Source: Pseudoflavonifractor sp. AF19-9AC (GTDB lineage: Bacteria; Bacillota; Clostridia; Oscillospirales; Oscillospiraceae). Taken from it: a stretch of 17,023 nt of DNA. The position numbers and the translations under genes are program-made. Of this stretch, positions 14,459-17,023 are shown one piece after another. Below the pieces are notes generated by a model. The model saw nothing but the letters and a program-made list of their open reading frames with translations. It did not search any database and was not told the DNA's origin. Each line of letters opens with the position of its first letter. Positions within the stretch are counted from its first letter, which is position 1. The stretch covers positions 137,907 to 154,929 of the forward strand of contig NZ_QUGI01000008.1 of NCBI RefSeq assembly GCF_003478995.1, given 5' to 3'.

Positions 14459-15880
14459 ATGAGTGATAAAACAGCAACGAAAAAAGCACCTGTCAGCTTT
14501 GGGAAAGCAGTTTTTGTTTTCGTCGCAACCTTTGCGTGTATCCTGATTGGAATTATCAAGTTTGGTACCTCTGCCCACATGCCTCTGGTGATTGCCGCCG
14601 GCGTGGCCGCCATCGTAGGTGTAACCTCCGGTTACAAGTGGAGCGAAATGGAAGAGGGCATGAGCGAGACCATCAAGGCCTCTGCCCCTGCCATCCTGAT
14701 TATGCTGATTATTGGTATGGTCATCGGCACCTGGATCTTGGGCGGCGTTGTTCCTACCATGATTTATTACGGCCTGACCTGGATTTCCCCTAAGATCTTC
14801 CTGGTCACCGCCTGTCTGCTGTGTACTCTGGTATCTACCTTCACCGGCAGCTCCTGGAGCACCATGGGTACTGTCGGTGTGGCTCTGATGGGCGTGGGCG
14901 CCGGTCTGGGAATCAATCCCGGCATGACTTGCGGCGCTATCATCTCCGGCGCCTACTTCGGCGACAAGATGTCCCCCCTGTCCGACACCACTAACCTGGC
15001 CCCTGCCATGGCCGGTACCACCGTGTTTACCCACATCAAGCACATGGTGTACACCACCACTCCCTCTTACATCATCGCCATGATCATCTACGCTGTCATG
15101 GGCTTCACTGTGGTGGGCGACTCCGCTGACATGGAGACCATCGACCTCTACCTGGAGACTCTGGGTGCTAACTTCAACATCAGCCCCTGGATGCTCATTC
15201 CTCCCATCTGCGTTCTGCTGATGGTGGTCTTTAAAGTTCCTGCCATCCCCGGCCTCATCGGTGTGGCAGTGCTGGGCGGCATCTTCGCTGCCATCTTCCA
15301 GGGCGCTCACCTGTCTGAGATCCTGGCCTCCACCTACACCGGCGTCAGCATGGACACTGGCGTGGAAGCCATCAACAAGCTGCTCAACCGCGGCGGCCTG
15401 TCCAGCATGCTGGATACCATTGCTCTGATTTTGATTGCCCTGGCCTTCGCCGGCATTGTGGAGCGCACCGGTATGGTGCACAGCATCGTGGAGAAAATCC
15501 TCACCGTGGCCAAGAGCGACAAGGCTCTGATGACCACCGCCGTGTTCTCCACCCTGTTCACCAACTTCGCCACCGGTGCTCAGTATGTGGCCCTGGTGCT
15601 GCCCGGCCGTATGTTCCGGGAGAGCTTCCGGGAGCGCAACCTGCACCCCAAGAACCTGTCCCGTATCCTGGAGGACGTTGGTACCTTGTGTGCCCCCTTC
15701 TGCCCCTGGAGCACGGACGGTGCCTACATTCTCGGTACCTTGGGTGTTGCCACTGCCCAGTATGCACCCTTTATGTTCTTTGCTATGCTGAATCCCATTA
15801 TGTCTCTGATCTGTATCTGGAGTGGCTGGACTATCGAGTACATTGATCCTTCCCGGAAGGACGAAGAGATCATTGCCTGA
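14459..15880 (+). CDS. NhaC-family Na+/H+ antiporter-like transporter
   Basis: The 473-residue polytopic membrane protein has about 11-12 hydrophobic segments. The strongest family marks are GSSWSTMGTVGVALMGVG (130-147) and FGDKMSPLSDTTNLAPAMAG (167-186), hallmarks of the NhaC branch of the ion transporter superfamily. Some NhaC-type proteins are simple Na+/H+ antiporters and others exchange organic acids (for example malate/lactate in MleN) or move amino acids. Because it sits directly upstream of histidine ammonia-lyase, exchange or uptake of histidine or export of urocanate is a reasonable inference, not shown. ATG 14459 is chosen over an upstream TTG at 14444 because GGAGGGG lies 6 nt before it. 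Codon use is strongly biased, with many GGT/GCT/TCT codons unlike the neighbouring hydroxylase genes, which suggests high expression. Confidence 0.9.
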   Translation: MSDKTATKKAPVSFGKAVFVFVATFACILIGIIKFGTSAHMPLVIAAGVAAIVGVTSGYKWSEMEEGMSETIKASAPAILIMLIIGMVIGTWILGGVVPTMIYYGLTWISPKIFLVTACLLCTLVSTFTGSSWSTMGTVGVALMGVGAGLGINPGMTCGAIISGAYFGDKMSPLSDTTNLAPAMAGTTVFTHIKHMVYTTTPSYIIAMIIYAVMGFTVVGDSADMETIDLYLETLGANFNISPWMLIPPICVLLMVVFKVPAIPGLIGVAVLGGIFAAIFQGAHLSEILASTYTGVSMDTGVEAINKLLNRGGLSSMLDTIALILIALAFAGIVERTGMVHSIVEKILTVAKSDKALMTTAVFSTLFTNFATGAQYVALVLPGRMFRESFRERNLHPKNLSRILEDVGTLCAPFCPWSTDGAYILGTLGVATAQYAPFMFFAMLNPIMSLICIWSGWTIEYIDPSRKDEEIIA

Positions 15881-15980
15881 TTGGCTAGTAGTTTAAAGAT
15901 ATCTGTGGGCAGATTCGTAGGGCTGCACGCAGTGCCAAGGAAAAATATATTGAATATTTATAAAAAGGAGTAGGACATCA

Positions 15981-17023
15981 ATGAACAAGGTAATTTTGAA
16001 CGGAACCGACCTGAAGATCGAAGATGTGGTAAACGTAGCCCGCCACGGCTATCAGGTGGAGCTGGCCCCCGAGTGCCGCGCCAAGATTGAGGAAGTCCGC
16101 AAGTACATGGAAGAGGAGTGGATGCGCGAGGACGCTCCCGCTGTGTACGGCTTCAACACCGGTCTGGGCAAGCACAAGGACTGCAAGGTGTCCATTGAGG
16201 AGAGCGACCTGCACCAGTATCGCACCGTCCTGTCCCACTGCGGCGGCGTGGGTGACCCCGCCCCCGAGGAAGTGGTGCGCGCCACCATGTGTGTGCGTCT
16301 GAACGCCTTCTGCCGCGGCGTGTCCGGTCTGCGGATCGTTGTGGTGGACCGCCTCATTGATATGCTGAACAAGGGCGTGCACCCCGTGGTTCCCTTCCAG
16401 GGCTCCGTGGGTGCCTGCGGCGACCTGGCTCCCATGGCACACATTGTCTCCGTGCTCATTGGTGTTCCCCAGGCCGAGGCCTTCTACCAGGGTGAGCGGC
16501 TGCCCGCCCAGGAGGCCCTGAAGAAGGCCGGTATGGAGCCCGAGTTCCAGCTGAAGGCCAAGGATTGCCTGGCTCTGCTGAACGGCACCACCATGTTCGC
16601 TGCCATGTCCTGCCTGTGCTTCCACGATGCTGAGCGTCTGTACAAGCTGTCCGAGCTGACCACCGCTCTGTCTCTGGAGGCTGTCCGCGGCGAGACCCGC
16701 GCCTTTGATCCCCGCATCCAGAGCGTCCGTCCCTATGAGGGCCAGATCAAGGCTGCTGCCAACGTGATGCGCCTGGTGGAGGGCAGCGAGCGCGTGACCG
16801 AGGATGCCCGCAAGGTGCACCTGGATTACGACATCATGCGCCCCCACTATCAGGAGCGCGTTCAGGACGTGTACTCTCTGCGCTGCATGCCTCAGGTTCA
16901 GGGCATCTGCCGTGAGAACCTGACCTATGTCAAGCACCTCATCGAGGTGGAGATCAACTCCGCCACCGATAACCCCCTGATCTTCCCCAAGGGCGACGGC
17001 CACTACGAGTTCCTGTCCGGCGG
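15981..17023 (+). CDS. hutH: Histidine ammonia-lyase, 3'-truncated by the window end
   Basis: The first 347 residues of an aromatic amino acid ammonia-lyase are present. The reaction expected is L-histidine to trans-urocanate plus ammonia. Residues aligning with the Pseudomonas putida HAL active site are seen: Y56 in VYGFNTG (Tyr53), the Ser-His selectivity pair S85-H86 (His83) that marks histidine enzymes rather than Phe/Tyr lyases, N201 in LLNGT (Asn195), and Y298/R301 in VQDVYSLR (Tyr280/Arg283). The MIO-forming triad is Ala145-Cys146-Gly147 (in GSVGACGDLAPMAH) instead of Ala-Ser-Gly; the Cys codon is TGC at 16416-16418. A full-length enzyme is about 500 residues, so about one third is outside. 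ATG 15981 has AAGGAG 10 nt upstream. It is 100 nt after the transporter on the same strand, with no terminator between them. No hutU or hutI is visible. Confidence 0.88.
   Translation, partial: MNKVILNGTDLKIEDVVNVARHGYQVELAPECRAKIEEVRKYMEEEWMREDAPAVYGFNTGLGKHKDCKVSIEESDLHQYRTVLSHCGGVGDPAPEEVVRATMCVRLNAFCRGVSGLRIVVVDRLIDMLNKGVHPVVPFQGSVGACGDLAPMAHIVSVLIGVPQAEAFYQGERLPAQEALKKAGMEPEFQLKAKDCLALLNGTTMFAAMSCLCFHDAERLYKLSELTTALSLEAVRGETRAFDPRIQSVRPYEGQIKAAANVMRLVEGSERVTEDARKVHLDYDIMRPHYQERVQDVYSLRCMPQVQGICRENLTYVKHLIEVEINSATDNPLIFPKGDGHYEFLSG

Noticed and set aside
15943..15959. AAATAT/ATATTT inverted repeat just before the lyase ribosome binding site
   Set aside because: A 6-bp stem made only of A-T pairs in an AT-rich spacer is weak and expected by chance. 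It does not look like a terminator.
15981..17023. The lyase as an ergothionase or a phenylalanine/tyrosine ammonia-lyase
   Set aside because: The Ser-His selectivity pair and the GxxGACGDLAP motif follow histidine ammonia-lyase. As I recall, ergothionase-type homologues have lost the MIO motif altogether, and Phe/Tyr lyases have Phe-Leu or His-Leu at the selectivity pair. The missing C-terminus means this is not absolute.
1..17023. CRISPR arrays, insertion sequences, tRNA or rRNA genes, prophage or defence genes
   Set aside because: No regularly spaced repeats, transposase or integrase motifs, terminal inverted repeats or tRNA-like cloverleaf sequences were recognised. Almost all the DNA is accounted for by metabolic and housekeeping genes.

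Overview
The window looks like a chromosomal piece of an anaerobic, fairly GC-rich Clostridia bacterium, most likely an Oscillospiraceae-type gut organism (Flavonifractor/Intestinimonas/Oscillibacter-like). The clues are the group II ECF transporter module next to truA, a zinc-finger Clp ATPase, a DUF5711/CvpA pair, strong AGGAGG-type ribosome binding sites and a three-subunit molybdenum hydroxylase. The exact genus cannot be read from the sequence.

Region 1 (27-9404, minus strand) is a probable nine-gene housekeeping operon. Read in the direction of transcription it holds an RlmI-like methyltransferase, a small class I methyltransferase, ecfA1, ecfA2, ecfT, truA, a DUF5711 propeller protein, a CvpA-family membrane protein and a ClpE-like unfoldase. 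Gaps are 0-91 nt. A near-consensus sigma-A promoter lies just upstream at 9443-9471. The ECF genes give a vitamin-uptake energising module without a substrate-binding S component, truA modifies tRNA, and the last three genes are envelope and protein quality-control functions.

Region 2 (9405-10428) holds back-to-back promoters separated by a palindrome and a G-quadruplex-type G-run cluster, then a plus-strand DivIVA-like coiled-coil gene. It closes with a perfect 19-bp hairpin that separates this gene from the convergent molybdenum enzyme operon.

Region 3 (10429-14036, minus strand) encodes a complete three-subunit xanthine dehydrogenase-family molybdenum hydroxylase: Mo subunit, then 2Fe-2S subunit, then FAD subunit, with tight or overlapping junctions. 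Its substrate is not known.

Region 4 (14037-17023) starts with a ~420-bp AT-rich divergent control region. It contains a perfect tandem 11-bp repeat, a short leader ORF and a hairpin. An NhaC-family transporter and the first 347 codons of a histidine ammonia-lyase follow on the plus strand. The lyase has Ala-Cys-Gly where the family normally has the Ala-Ser-Gly that forms the MIO prosthetic group, but keeps the other histidine-specific active-site residues visible here. The transporter and lyase look like a unit for histidine uptake and deamination. The divergent hydroxylase may share its regulation. This is the most unusual part of the window.
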